A DNA stretch of 64,000 bases from Hydrogenovibrio sp. JE_KL2 (GCF_009296185.1 NZ_WBJR01000001.1:558001-622000); one strand, 5' to 3'. Shown: positions 18,363 to 28,400, counted from the stretch's first letter. Made by a program: numbers and translations. Notes: generated by a model from the sequence alone, not told the origin.

Positions 18363-19442
18363 ATGGCAGCGCAAAACGAAAGAATTGAGTACCCTGACAT
18401 TAAATTGAATTTTGAGTTGGCCCCCGTAACCGACCACTCAGTCTTTCTTCATCCAGCAGTCCAACCTTTGGAACATGCATTTAATGGTCCATTTGCGCGC
18501 AATCAATACGGGCAATTGATTTGGTTGCACCGCAAGTCCGCCTATCTATCCGATGACGAGGGGGCAACCTGGCAGATTTTTCCTATCTTTGATGAAGATG
18601 ATGATTTTGTTCTTAATGACAGCCATTGTATTGCGCTCTCGCAAGATAACACATTGGTGGTCTCTTTTATTTACGACCTGTATTTCAACTGGCACAGCAA
18701 GACCAATAAACCGACCAAAAACACTCATGCCTACCAGTGGGTCATTCGTAGTTTGGATGGCGGAAAAACCTGGCAGGAACCCGTCTTGGTACAAAAAGGC
18801 TATGCTGCAGAAGCCATGAGCATGGTTGTGTTGCCATCCGGGCGTCTGGTGATTTCCGCACAAAATCTTGATTATGAAGAGGGACGTCACTACAGTTTGT
18901 CCTTCTATTCCGATGATGATGGCGTAACTTGGCATGCCAGTAACAAAATTGATATTGGCGGAAGAGGGCATCATGGTGGCTGTTACGAAGGACGATTACT
19001 TCCTTTGAATGATGGACGTCTATGGTATTGCATACGCACCAATAGAGATTGGTTCTGGAATGCCTACTCGGAGGACGAGGGAGAAAGTTGGACGCATCTG
19101 GAAAAAGGACTGAGTGCCAGTAGTTCGCCCTCAACGATTAGACGACTGAATAGCGGACGAATCTGCCTGGTTTACAATCAGTTGTATCGAGAAGGCGAGT
19201 CAGCGGCGAGACGCGTGTCCGGTTTGTTCTCTGAAGTCGCGGCGTCCTGGCAAAGAGAAGAATTGTCTATCCGCTTTTCTGATGACGATGGGGGGACTTG
19301 GACCGACCCTGTGGTTATCGCCAGTTGTCAGGGCGCTTGGTTGTCTTATGCTTTTGTGTTTGAAGCTTCGCCGGGAGAAATCTGGATTTCTACCATGCAA
19401 TCACAGCTTCGCATTAAGTTAAACGAATCGGATTTCGTTTAA
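18363..19442 (+). CDS. Asp-box beta-propeller protein (sialidase/neuraminidase-like)
   Basis: The 359-residue protein contains five Asp boxes (S-x-D-x-G-x-[TS]-W): SDDEGATW, SLDGGKTW, SDDDGVTW, SEDEGESW and SDDDGGTW, spaced as expected for blades of a six-bladed propeller. An FARNQYGQLIWL segment precedes the first box. No signal peptide is visible (MAAQNERIEYPDIKLNFEL), so it is probably cytoplasmic. The fold is shared by exo-sialidases and many uncharacterised exo-alpha-sialidase-like proteins, so substrate cannot be named, and I cannot place the sialidase Arg triad. A copy of the dispersed 19-bp motif lies in the codons for ATWQIF. Confidence 0.75.
   Translation: MAAQNERIEYPDIKLNFELAPVTDHSVFLHPAVQPLEHAFNGPFARNQYGQLIWLHRKSAYLSDDEGATWQIFPIFDEDDDFVLNDSHCIALSQDNTLVVSFIYDLYFNWHSKTNKPTKNTHAYQWVIRSLDGGKTWQEPVLVQKGYAAEAMSMVVLPSGRLVISAQNLDYEEGRHYSLSFYSDDDGVTWHASNKIDIGGRGHHGGCYEGRLLPLNDGRLWYCIRTNRDWFWNAYSEDEGESWTHLEKGLSASSSPSTIRRLNSGRICLVYNQLYREGESAARRVSGLFSEVAASWQREELSIRFSDDDGGTWTDPVVIASCQGAWLSYAFVFEASPGEIWISTMQSQLRIKLNESDFV
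18565..18581 (-). repeat. Dispersed 19-bp motif copy 3, inside a gene
   Basis: Reads AAAAATCTGCCAGGTTG on the minus strand, then diverges (CC instead of GGG). It lies in the Asp-box gene and encodes ATWQIF there. Confidence 0.7.
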
Positions 19443-19446
19443 AGTT

Positions 19447-20451
19447 CTATTCTTTATTCAAGCCAAGCGTCTGTTGTAGCGAACTGCTTTGCAGTTGTTG
19501 CTTGAAGTCATTTTGCAAATTGATGCTGGCTTGCTCGTTGTTCAATCCCTGACCCTTTAGCGAAAACTGATTGCTGCCTAGTTGTTTTTGCCCTTCATAA
19601 AACGCAATGGTCGCTTGGCTTCTGATAATGGTAAAACCATAAGCCTGAGTCGATTTTTCAGTCGCATCCAGGTTAATGTTATCCGTTGCGTCTTTATCTG
19701 TAGGTGCCAGTGAAAAGCCCGATGCCGTGATTTTATTTTCCAATGTGGGTTGCAGCATCGTGCCTGTTGAAGAAGTTGCGCGGATAAAGAATTTTACGCT
19801 CGTTTTTGCGGACTGATATTTTTTTGAAACGTCTGTTAGATAGTCTCTGTAAAGTTTTGTATTTTCACGTTTTTTAAGTGTTTGTAGTATGGCAACTTGG
19901 CGCTCAAAAGCGGCTAGTTTTTGATGCTCGGAATCATAGAACTGCCAGGTTAAATAGCCCGGCTGATGATTGTTCAAAAACTGTTTTTCGACACGTAAAA
20001 AACTTTCAATCTGTTGTTGTAGCTGGTTACGAATCGCAAAGGCTAATGCGGTTTTATCTGTTTTCACTAGGGCATAAAAACGGTCATAACCGGTTTGTTC
20101 GGTTTTAACGACTTGATACTGATTCAGTGTGGTCGTTTGCACCTCCGTCAAGATTTTCTGGTCAGTGGTTTCTTCATCGAATGCATAAGCACTATTGGTG
20201 CTTTTATGCTGGAGTTTGAACTGAGAACTAACCTGTACGCCAAGCTTGGATGCCAAATCATTGAGCGCGGCTTGCACAGCTTTTTCACGAGATTTTCCTG
20301 CGCCAGCACCATATAAATCCAACAGAGTATCGGCGGGTGGCGTCATGTACCAAGCAGGCGGCTGAATGAGCGGGAGTGGTTTGCTAGGCGTATCGGCACA
20401 GGATGTGAGTAATAATCCCAGCGTTAGGGCGAAAAGAGTGCGTATCATCAT
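19447..20451 (-). CDS. LPP20-family lipoprotein
   Basis: The 334-residue protein begins with a lipoprotein signal (MMIRTLFALTLGLLLTSCAD, lipobox LTSC). It then has PPAWYMTPPADTLLDLYGAG and a helix with AVQAALNDLASKLGVQVSS, the arrangement of LPP20/FlgP-type domains (P-x-W near the mature N-terminus, then AAxxDLA). A second domain (~195-320) contains FFIRATSS and TIAFYEGQKQLGS segments. Such lipoproteins are outer-membrane anchored, and some assemble around the flagellar motor or other envelope machines. Its start overlaps the end of the upstream CsgG-like gene by 4 nt, so the two form an operon and probably act together. Substrate or complex unknown. Confidence 0.8.
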   Translation of the reverse strand: MMIRTLFALTLGLLLTSCADTPSKPLPLIQPPAWYMTPPADTLLDLYGAGAGKSREKAVQAALNDLASKLGVQVSSQFKLQHKSTNSAYAFDEETTDQKILTEVQTTTLNQYQVVKTEQTGYDRFYALVKTDKTALAFAIRNQLQQQIESFLRVEKQFLNNHQPGYLTWQFYDSEHQKLAAFERQVAILQTLKKRENTKLYRDYLTDVSKKYQSAKTSVKFFIRATSSTGTMLQPTLENKITASGFSLAPTDKDATDNINLDATEKSTQAYGFTIIRSQATIAFYEGQKQLGSNQFSLKGQGLNNEQASINLQNDFKQQLQSSSLQQTLGLNKE

Positions 20452-21482
20452 GGTTGTGCAATCTGCGCTGTCGCTTTCTTATGTTGCGCGATAACTTGGT
20501 TGATGCGGTTGATGGCCTGATTAATGGCCTCAACAGGTTCTTTTTGCAAACTATCGGCAAGGGTGTAGAGTTTTTTGGCTTCGTCATACTCTCCAGTTGC
20601 TTCTTTGACAACGCCCAAGTTGTAAGCCGCTACGTAAGATAGTGATTGCGTTTGGTAGACGAGTTGACTGAAAATCTGGTCAGCTTTGTCCATGCGGTGG
20701 GCTTCCACAAAAGCGATGCCGCTTTTCAATAGTTGTTTTTCATTGTCGTTGTAGTCGATATCAGGATCATCAAGCAGCTCAATACGTTTGTAGACATAGC
20801 GCGGAGCGATTTTACTCACGAAATCTGCGGCGATGTCATTTGCCTGACGTTGCCAGATAGTGTCCGACGCAGGGAGCGTCACCGGCATGTCGGCACAAGA
20901 AAACCAACTGTTGGAAGGCGAGTAACTGTTGCTGTATATGACGCTGGAGGTTTGGATGTCGATAATCTTGATATTCGCACTCATTGAAATGGTGCGTTTT
21001 GTACAGGGCACTCGATAGGTTCGGACGTAGTTACATTTTTTGTCCAAACACTCTTGGCGCTCGGTATAAAAACGGCTGTCTTGTGATGCCGCAGAAGAGA
21101 CTTCGCCAGTAACAAAAGCCTGCGCGCCAATCAATTCTCCGGCCTTGACGATGTCTTTTTCATTGGTCAGCCCGGAATACTGGAGTTTTTGTTCTTTTAG
21201 AATCTTATCGAAATCCTGGCGGTTCAAAACGGTGTAGTAGGGTTTGTTTTCAACATTCTTCTGGCTCAAGCGCGTTTCTATTTTGCCACCCAATCCCACG
21301 CTATCATTTTTAAAGGTATTGACGGCGACACGTTTGTATTTCGCGGCTTGTTCTACTTGCGCGGGTTCCAGGTATTGAATGCGGGTTGTGGTAGCACAGC
21401 CGGACAGTTGCAGGATAAGTAGGGGGGATAAAACTATCAAAAAGTGTTTCAAAAAGACAAAGTGGGTTTTTGGCGTTTTCAT
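20448..21482 (-). CDS. CsgG/FlgO-like lipoprotein with C-terminal TPR
   Basis: The 344-residue protein has a lipoprotein signal (LLILQLSGCATT, lipobox LSGC). It is followed by a nucleoside-hydrolase-like/CsgG fold: KRVAVNTFKND, YYTVLNRQDFDKILKEQ, LIGAQAFVTGEV and IKIIDIQTSSVIYS. CsgG forms the outer-membrane curli secretion channel, and related domains occur in FlgO and LpoB-like proteins. The C-terminal ~80 residues contain a TPR-like pair (AAYNLGVVKEATGEYDEAKKLY), which plain CsgG lacks. Four cysteines in the middle (CLDKKCNYVRTYRVPC and SCADM) could form disulfides. It lies in an operon with the LPP20 lipoprotein and is divergent from another LPP20-like gene, suggesting a shared envelope complex; no curli subunit gene is nearby. 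Confidence 0.75.
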   Translation of the reverse strand: MKTPKTHFVFLKHFLIVLSPLLILQLSGCATTTRIQYLEPAQVEQAAKYKRVAVNTFKNDSVGLGGKIETRLSQKNVENKPYYTVLNRQDFDKILKEQKLQYSGLTNEKDIVKAGELIGAQAFVTGEVSSAASQDSRFYTERQECLDKKCNYVRTYRVPCTKRTISMSANIKIIDIQTSSVIYSNSYSPSNSWFSCADMPVTLPASDTIWQRQANDIAADFVSKIAPRYVYKRIELLDDPDIDYNDNEKQLLKSGIAFVEAHRMDKADQIFSQLVYQTQSLSYVAAYNLGVVKEATGEYDEAKKLYTLADSLQKEPVEAINQAINRINQVIAQHKKATAQIAQP

Positions 21483-21708
21483 GTGGAATTATATGAGCCT
21501 TGATTAAGCAAAATCTATTGATGCAATAGTAATGGAAAATGCGCGCTTCGTAAAAGGTCAAGCAAGGAAAAATTCATATTGCTTTAATTTTGTGAAGCTT
21601 CCATTGAAGATAAACTATACTGGAAAAACTTTATTACCTGAGTAGAATGACAGTAAATCGCGTCATGTGAACACTAGGACGATAAGAGCGATACAAAAGG
21701 AAGGTAGC

Positions 21709-22350
21709 ATGGAAATTTGCAAAGAAAACATCAGTAACCGAATGAAAAACAATAAAAAAAGTCTGTTACATCTTGTCATGTTTGGTGCGGCAATGAGTTT
21801 GGTGGGCTGTTCAAGCACGCCGTCTAAAACGGATATCGCCGAAGAGCAGGCCAAGGTTGAAAAAATTCAGTCTGATGCCGCCGAAGCACAAGCTGAACGA
21901 CGTCAGGAGCAGATGGAACAGGAAATGAAAAATCTGCCAGGTTGGGTGCTTGATCCACCAAAGACTGATGGTAGCGGTTTCTATGGTGTGGGGATCGGTT
22001 CAGACAGAGACCTGGTCAACTCCATGCGCAAAGCCAAGCTGCAAGCATCTTATGAACTGGCAAAAACCATGAAATCTGAATTGTCGGGCGAAGACACCAT
22101 GACCGGTTCCGGTGAAGGTGAATATCGCTATGTTATCAACAACTTTGTCGATAAAGTGAATTTGTCTGGTGCACAAGTGGTGAAACAAAAAGTGGAGCCA
22201 ATCAACGGTATGTACAAGTCTTATGTGCTGATGAAGTATCCTTATAACGACTTCAACCAAGTGCTGAAAGACTCTCAAGCAAACGATGCCAATAAGAAAA
22301 CCTTGGAAGATGCATATCAGAGATTGATGAAAAAGATCGGTCGAGAGTAA
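21709..22350 (+). CDS. LPP20-like lipoprotein
   Basis: I start at the ATG at 21709, preceded by AAAGGAAGG, giving 213 residues; an in-frame GTG at 21667 lacks such a site. A basic N-terminus and hydrophobic stretch end at the lipobox SLVGC. An acidic helix follows, then NLPGWVLDPPKTDGSGFYGVG and MRKAKLQASYELAKTMKSEL, the LPP20/FlgP domain layout (W near the start, glycine turn, AxxxA helix). It faces away from the CsgG-like/LPP20 operon across a 226-bp divergent promoter region. The dispersed 19-bp motif is embedded in the codons for KNLPGW. A strong terminator follows. Confidence 0.8.
   Translation: MEICKENISNRMKNNKKSLLHLVMFGAAMSLVGCSSTPSKTDIAEEQAKVEKIQSDAAEAQAERRQEQMEQEMKNLPGWVLDPPKTDGSGFYGVGIGSDRDLVNSMRKAKLQASYELAKTMKSELSGEDTMTGSGEGEYRYVINNFVDKVNLSGAQVVKQKVEPINGMYKSYVLMKYPYNDFNQVLKDSQANDANKKTLEDAYQRLMKKIGRE
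21928..21946 (+). repeat. Dispersed 19-bp motif copy 4, inside a gene
   Basis: AAAAATCTGCCAGGTTGGG inside the LPP20-like gene, read in the frame AAA-AAT-CTG-CCA-GGT-TGG (KNLPGW). Confidence 0.85.
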
Positions 22351-22385
22351 GTGTTGAAAACTGGTCTTATGGCTTGAGCACTAAG

Positions 22386-22428
22386 ACGCCGGAGCGAGTG
22401 TATTAATGCATTTCTCCGGCGTTTTTGT
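22386..22428 (+). terminator. Intrinsic terminator after the LPP20-like gene
   Basis: ACGCCGGAG (22386-22394) pairs with CTCCGGCGT (22414-22422), and GTTTTTGTTTT follows. The loop is 19 nt. Confidence 0.85.
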
Positions 22429-22552
22429 TTTGACTCAAAGCCTTGTCTCAAGTAATATTCTTGTCAGTTTCATAGAACCAATTTCCTATAAAAATATAAA
22501 GCCCGAACATCCGACATGAGATGCAAAACGGGGCAGAAATCTATAACCCATT

Positions 22553-23251
22553 ATGAGTAAAATTATTGAGCTGAAAGGCTCCATCCTGTCTTTGACGGTA
22601 CTACGTGTCCACTCTGCTGACATTGAGCAGACCAAATCTGCCATCACCGATAAAATTGATCAGGCACCGGATTTCTTTGCTGGCATTCCCGTGGTGATTG
22701 AATTCAAGATTCAACCTGAAGATCCAATGTTTCTGGCCTTGCTGGTTGAGTTTCTGCATCAGAAGCAAATGATTCCGATTGGGGTGCGTACCGAAGACCA
22801 GTCTATTCAAGAACAAGCATCTTACGCTGGTTTGGCGGTGTTCCCTGAAGAAGTTAAGAAACGTAAGAAAGAACAGACTGCCGAAGCACCGGTAGAAAGT
22901 GATGAACCTAAAGCAACCACGGCGATGGTGGTGCAAGGCACCGTGCGTTCAGGACAACAGATCTATGCCAAGGGGCGTGATTTGATGGTGATGGGCTCGG
23001 TAAACCCAGGTGCCGAAGTTGTGGCAGATGGACATGTCCATGTATTCGGCAAGATTCTCGGCAAAGTGTTTGCAGGCTCTTCCGGTATGACGGATGCGCG
23101 TATTTTCGCAAAAGAATTGAATCCGGAACTGGTGTGCATCTCCGGTTTGTATTTATTGGCAGAAGACATTGGCGCGGAATATAAAAAAGGCTTCATTGAA
23201 GTTCTGCTAAGAGATGATAAACTCGTGTTTCAAAGACCGCTTGAAGATTAG
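22553..23251 (+). CDS. minC: Septum site-determining protein MinC
   Basis: The 232-residue protein has the N-terminal FtsZ-inhibiting domain (KIIELKGSILSLTVLRVHS, with PVVIEFKI) and the C-terminal beta-helical domain that binds MinD and the septum (GTVRSGQQIYAKGRDLMVMG, ARIFAKELNPELVCISGLY). An acidic/Lys-rich linker joins them at ~100-125. With MinD it blocks FtsZ ring assembly away from midcell. It is first of minC-minD-minE on the same strand, 93 bp before minD. Confidence 0.97.
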   Translation: MSKIIELKGSILSLTVLRVHSADIEQTKSAITDKIDQAPDFFAGIPVVIEFKIQPEDPMFLALLVEFLHQKQMIPIGVRTEDQSIQEQASYAGLAVFPEEVKKRKKEQTAEAPVESDEPKATTAMVVQGTVRSGQQIYAKGRDLMVMGSVNPGAEVVADGHVHVFGKILGKVFAGSSGMTDARIFAKELNPELVCISGLYLLAEDIGAEYKKGFIEVLLRDDKLVFQRPLED

Positions 23252-23344
23252 TTTTAGCGGATTAATGAAGCCAGTTTCACCAAAGAATTTTGAATTTTAA
23301 TGCCCCGTTACTGGGGAAATGTTTGTGATGATTAGGAGACAAAT

Positions 23345-24157
23345 GTGTCAAGAGTGATTGTTGTGACCTCAGGGAAGGGTGGGGTCGGTAAAACCACAAC
23401 GAGTGCCAGTATTTCTACCGGTTTGGCCATGAAAGGCTATAAAGTTGCTGTTATCGACTTTGACGTGGGGCTGAGAAATCTGGACTTGATCATGGGGTGT
23501 GAGCGCCGAGTTGTCTATGATTTTGTCAACGTCGTGCAAGGTGAAGCGTCGTTAAAACAAGCGCTAATCAAAGACAAGCGCATTGATAACCTTTACATCC
23601 TAGCCGCTTCGCAAACGAGAGATAAAGATGCCTTGACGCAAGAAGGTGTGGGTAACGTCATCGAAGCCTTGAAAGAAGACGGTTTCGATTTCATTATCTG
23701 TGATTCTCCGGCGGGGATTGAAAAGGGTGCGCAGTTGGCACTGTATTTCGCAGATGAAGCGATTGTCGTCACCAATCCAGAAGTGTCATCAGTACGTGAT
23801 TCGGATCGTATTTTGGGTATTTTGCAAGCAAAGTCAAAACGTGCGGAATCTGGCGATACGGCGATTGTCGAGCATTTGGTATTGACACGCTATAACCCAG
23901 AGCGCGTCGAAACAGGTGAAATGTTATCTGTGGATGATGTTATCGGCCTACTTAGCGTGAAGTTGCTGGGCGTTGTTCCTGAGTCTGAACAAGTGCTGAA
24001 TGCGTCTAACTCTGGTAGTCCAGTTATTTTGGAGTCCGGATCGGATGCAGCGCAAGCATACATCGATATCGTTGACCGTTTCTTGGGTGAAGAAAAAGAG
24101 CATCGCTTCTTGACGGCTGAGAAAAAAGGATTGCTCAAGAAACTATTTGGGAGATAA
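23345..24157 (+). CDS. minD: Septum site-determining ATPase MinD
   Basis: The 270-residue protein has the deviant Walker A GKGGVGKTT near the N-terminus, the MinD signatures DFDVGLRNLDLIMGCERRVVYD and CDSPAGIEKGA, and a C-terminal amphipathic membrane helix (KGLLKKLFGR). It starts at GTG, preceded by TTAGGAGA; the overlapping ATG at 23343 is out of frame. MinD dimerises on ATP, binds the inner membrane and recruits MinC and MinE. minE begins 2 nt after the stop, so the two are tightly co-expressed. Confidence 0.98.
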   Translation: MSRVIVVTSGKGGVGKTTTSASISTGLAMKGYKVAVIDFDVGLRNLDLIMGCERRVVYDFVNVVQGEASLKQALIKDKRIDNLYILAASQTRDKDALTQEGVGNVIEALKEDGFDFIICDSPAGIEKGAQLALYFADEAIVVTNPEVSSVRDSDRILGILQAKSKRAESGDTAIVEHLVLTRYNPERVETGEMLSVDDVIGLLSVKLLGVVPESEQVLNASNSGSPVILESGSDAAQAYIDIVDRFLGEEKEHRFLTAEKKGLLKKLFGR

Positions 24158-24159
24158 GC

Positions 24160-24414
24160 ATGGCATTACTAGATTATCTTCTGGGACAAAAGAAAAAGAA
24201 ATCGGCAGGGGTCGCAAAAGACCGTTTGCAGATTTTGTTGGCGCATGAACGTTCGGAACGTAAAGCGCCGGAGTACTTGCCGAAAATGCGTGAAGAGATT
24301 CTTCAGGTGATTAGCAAGTATGTTCAAATCGATCAGGATCAATTGCAGATTTCCATCGACGAAGCCAACGGCTATGAAGTATTGGAACTGAACTTGGTAC
24401 TACCTGAAAAGTAA
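24160..24414 (+). CDS. minE: Cell division topological specificity factor MinE
   Basis: The 84-residue protein starts with the membrane-targeting amphipathic segment MALLDYLLGQKKKKSAGVAK. The MinD-activating strand follows (RLQILLAHERSERKAPEYLP), then the dimerisation domain (MREEILQVISKYVQID). Length and motifs are normal for the family. It stimulates MinD ATPase and drives pole-to-pole oscillation. It converges on csiV, with the 19-bp motif in the gap. Confidence 0.97.
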   Translation: MALLDYLLGQKKKKSAGVAKDRLQILLAHERSERKAPEYLPKMREEILQVISKYVQIDQDQLQISIDEANGYEVLELNLVLPEK

Positions 24415-24531
24415 GTCTTAACCGTTCTGGCTTTCGATAGTTCGATAGAGGATAAGCAAGCCTTGCTTATCCTTTCCATCATAATTGTCACACAGCCTCT
24501 TTTGATGGATTCTTTGGGCAAGTGAGGCTTA

Positions 24532-24550
24532 CCCCAACCTGGTAGATTTT
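24532..24550 (-). repeat. Dispersed 19-bp motif copy 5, minE-csiV gap
   Basis: On the minus strand reads AAAATCTACCAGGTTGGGG (the A variant at the R position). It overlaps the csiV stop codon by two bases in a convergent intergenic region. Confidence 0.85.
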
Positions 24551-25364
24551 ATTGACCAGTAGGGGTGGGCGCTGTTTCTTCTGATGGGTCAGTTGAAGTA
24601 TCGTCTGGATTGTCGGGAATATCTTCACCTGTTGCGTGTATGCTAGGCTTTTCTGGTTGCGTTGCCGGCGGAAGTTCTGGATCAATCATCTCGTTGCCAG
24701 GCTTATAGTGCGGTAGGTATTTAATTTCTACCAAGGCACCGAAAATAGGGTGGTCTAGGTAATGGATTTGTCTGGTTTTGATTTTGCGGGATTCTTTCAA
24801 TTGAAAACGCCAGAACTCTGGTAACAAATCTTCCTGCATGTTTTGGTTTTTCGCAAAGTCAGAGCGAATTACCAATGGAATTTTGCGTTCAAGTTCCAAG
24901 TTCATTTCAATATGCGGATAGCGTGATTTGTAGAATAACAGCGTGCCTTCCAGTCTCGATTTGTAGTCTTTATCGGGCAGTGAGCTGATGTAAATCGGTT
25001 TTGCCTGGTCTTCCGGTAGCGCATCCACCACCCATGCTTGATGGAACAAAATGTTGTAGCCCATGCGGCGCGTCATTTTGGATACTTCATCATTCAATAA
25101 GTTGTATTGCGGGCGAACTCTTGGCGGGGCGATGACATCGTCATCGTTCAAGTCCATAATAGGCAGATTGTCTGGCCAAAACTCTTCTGTCCAACCTTTT
25201 AAAGCCAGCGTCTCAAAAACGACTACTTCGACTTCGAACTTTGGCGGCGCGCTATTTTCGTCTGCCTGAGCATTTGTTGCAGGGAATAAACAAATTAGCG
25301 ACAGTGCAATCGTAGTGGTATTGAGAAAAGTGGATTTGAAGGTCGATGCGAATCGGTTTTTCAT
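24549..25364 (-). CDS. csiV: CsiV-family periplasmic peptidoglycan-binding protein
   Basis: The 271-residue protein has a signal peptide (basic start, then TTTIALSLICLFPATNAQA). The mature part, FEVEVVVFETLALKGWTEEFWPD, FHQAWVV and VEIKYLP, matches the CsiV family, known in Vibrio and Pseudomonas as a peptidoglycan-binding protein tied to Lpo/PBP activity or growth under D-amino acid stress. CsiV genes commonly sit beside mfd, as here (59-bp gap, same strand). The C-terminal ~45 residues are a disordered Pro/Thr/Glu-rich tail. The stop codon lies in a copy of the 19-bp motif. Confidence 0.85.
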   Translation of the reverse strand: MKNRFASTFKSTFLNTTTIALSLICLFPATNAQADENSAPPKFEVEVVVFETLALKGWTEEFWPDNLPIMDLNDDDVIAPPRVRPQYNLLNDEVSKMTRRMGYNILFHQAWVVDALPEDQAKPIYISSLPDKDYKSRLEGTLLFYKSRYPHIEMNLELERKIPLVIRSDFAKNQNMQEDLLPEFWRFQLKESRKIKTRQIHYLDHPIFGALVEIKYLPHYKPGNEMIDPELPPATQPEKPSIHATGEDIPDNPDDTSTDPSEETAPTPTGQ

Positions 25365-25423
25365 CTTGATTTATCAATCCTTGGCGAAAGTTATCGTCAA
25401 ATTTGTTGTCATTTGAGGCAATT

Positions 25424-28400
25424 TTACCCGGCTTTTATTGAAGCCACAATGAGCTCGATGGCTTGAATTCTTTGCGCTGTTTCCGGCATTGTATCGAAAT
25501 ATTTCAGTTCAGTTTGCCCTTTTAACTGATAATTTTTTGGCTGGCGTTGGATGAGTTGAATCAATCTTAGTGGATCGATATTTGGCGAAGAACCGAATTG
25601 GATGCGGATCATCGTCTCATGTGCTTCCACTTTCAGTAAGTTCATCGGTTCGACCAGTAACTTAACAGAGGTTGCCGCAAACAGGTTTTTCACCTGGTCA
25701 GGCAACAGCCCGAAACGGTCAATCATTTCCACTTCGAGTTCGCGTAGACTTTGCGTGTCTTTTGCACCGGCAATGCGTTTGTAGAATACCAAGCGGGTGT
25801 GAATATCCGGTAGATAGTCTTCTGGAATCAAAGACGGCACGCCCAGTTCGATTTCCGTACCATGGTGCAAACTGGTGTCCAACTCCGGTTGTTTACCGGA
25901 TTTCAAGGCTCTAACAGCGCGATCAAGCAGCTCGGCATAGAGTCCGAAACCAATTTCCTGAATTTGTCCGGATTGCCCATCGCCCAGCAACTCACCAGCG
26001 CCACGGATTTCCAAGTCATGGCTTGCCAGCATAAAGCCCGCACCCAAAGTATCATGCTTGGAAATGGCTGCTAGACGTTTTTCGGCATCTTTGGTCATCA
26101 AAGATTTACCCGCAGTAAACAGATAAGCGTAGGCCTTATGGTGAGAGCGTCCGACGCGACCACGTAGCTGGTGCAGCTGCGCCAAGCCGAACTTATCCGC
26201 ACGGTGGATGAGTATGGTGTTGGCGGTTGGAATATCAATCCCCGTTTCGATAATGGTGGTACAGACCAAAATATTGAAGCGGCGGTGATAGAAATCTTGC
26301 ATGACCTGTTCCAGTTCGCGCTCATTCATTTGCCCGTGAGCGGAACGAACGGAGGCTTCAGGCAACAAAGCCTGCATTTCTTCAACCATGTTGTCGATTT
26401 TATCGACATTGTTATAAAGCAGGTAGATTTGACCGCCACGGCGAATTTCACGCAGGCAAGCTTCTTTAACGACGTCAGGGTTCCAGTCTTGAACAAAGGT
26501 CTGTACCGCAAGACGTTTTTCCGGCGCGGTGGCGATAATAGACAAGTCACGCAAATCGTTCATCGCCATGTTCAAGGTACGAGGAATAGGCGTTGCTGTC
26601 ATGGTCATGACATCCACTTCGGTGCGCATCTTCTTTAATTGCTCTTTTTGACGAACGCCAAAGCGATGCTCTTCATCAATGATAATCAGGCCAAGGTTTT
26701 TGAACTGGGTATCGCCCTGAATCAATTTGTGCGTACCGATAATAATATCGACTTTGCCTTCTTTGGCATCTTCTAGAATGCGCTGGGTTTCTTTCGGGGA
26801 TTGAAAGCGAGACAAACCTTCAACTTTGATTGGCCAGTCAGCAAAACGGTTTTGGAAGTTTTCCAAATGCTGTTGGGCAAGGAGTGTGGTCGGAACCAAA
26901 ATGGCGACTTGCTTGCCTGAATAAGCGGCGATAAAGGCAGCGCGCATGGCAACTTCCGTTTTCCCGAAGCCGACATCACCACATACCAATCGATCCATTG
27001 GTTTAGGCGAGGCCATGTCCGCAAGCACTGCTTCGATAGCGGCTTCCTGATCCGGTGTTTCTTCAAATGGGAACCCTGCACGGAAGCGTGCATAGGCTTG
27101 CTCATCGGTTTCAAAAGCAAAACCAGGACGTGCTTCACGTTGCGCGTAAATATCCAATAACTCTGCGGCGACATCATGGACTTTTTCTGCCGCTTTGCGT
27201 TTGGCTTTTTTCCAACGGTCTGAACCAATTTTATGAAGCGGAGCGTTTTCGGCGCTGGCGCCGGTATAGCGGCTAATCAGGTGAAGGGAAGTCACCGGAA
27301 CATAAAGTTTGGCTTCATCAGCATACTCTATGCACAGCAACTCGTGGTCTTCACCTTGGATTGTCATGGTGATCAGACCTTGGTAGCGACCGACACCGTG
27401 GTCGATGTGTACAATCGGATCACCGACTTCCAATTCAATCAGGTTGGAGATTGAAGTATCGAAATCACTGTGTTTTTGTTTACGACGACGGCGCTGGGTA
27501 ACGGTTTCACCGAAAATCTGCGTTTCTGAAATAAGGCAGATGTCAGGCGTTGCATCGCTTGCGGATACATAAAGACTTTCTTCCAAAGGGCCGACAACGA
27601 TGGCACAGTTGGTGTCGCGTTGCATAAAGTCTTGCCAGGAATCGACAATGGTCGGTTTTGGGCCGCTCAGCATTTTTTCTTTTTTGAGTAAGGTCAGTAG
27701 CGTTTCGCGACGCCCGGTTGATTCAGCACAGTAGAGCAGGCGTACGTTCTGCTCGTGTTTGTTATTCTTAGGCTTGTCGTTAAATAGGCGATCAACAAAT
27801 GCGTTCAACTTTGCCAGAGGGTAGTCGGCGTTGTTTTGAATGCTTAAATCCGGCAGAGGCTTGTTGGCAAGTCGAGCGTTGGTTTTTGCGCCTTGAATTC
27901 TTTCAAAGGTGACGCGGTGGTACTGCTTTAATTTCGCAAGAGTATCGGTTTCGTTTGAAATCAGCAATGCGGGTGGCAATACCGGATAATCCGGGTTGTG
28001 CTGTGCGATTTGATAACGTTCTTGGTAGTCGTTCCAGGTTCTTTGAATGCTGTCACTTAGATCGCCATTATCAAAGAACAGGCTGTCTTGCGGTAAATAG
28101 TCAAATAACGTTGCCAGCGTTTCATGGAATAACGGTAGGTAGTATTCCAAGCCATCAAGGGTTTGATGGTCACTAACGGCTTTGTATAGTGTGGCGTGGC
28201 GCGCATCTTCACCAAACTGGGTGCGGAAATTCTGACGGAAAAGTTGGATGCCGGCATCACTTAGATCATATTCCTTGGCGGGTAATAACTCAATTTGATC
28301 AATGGCATCTAGCGTTCGCTGGTTTTCAGGGTCAAAGCTACGGATGCTTTCGATTTCATCGTCGAAAAGGTCTAGCCTAAAAGGCGTTTTACTGCCCATC

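Noticed and set aside
19941-19954. ACTGCCAGGTTAAA inside the LPP20 gene as a further motif copy
   Set aside because: Only the ACTGCCAGGTT part matches; the G-run is missing. Listed only as a weak match.
22633-22645. CAAATCTGCCATC in minC as a motif copy
   Set aside because: Only the left half matches; the CCAGGTTGGGG core is absent.
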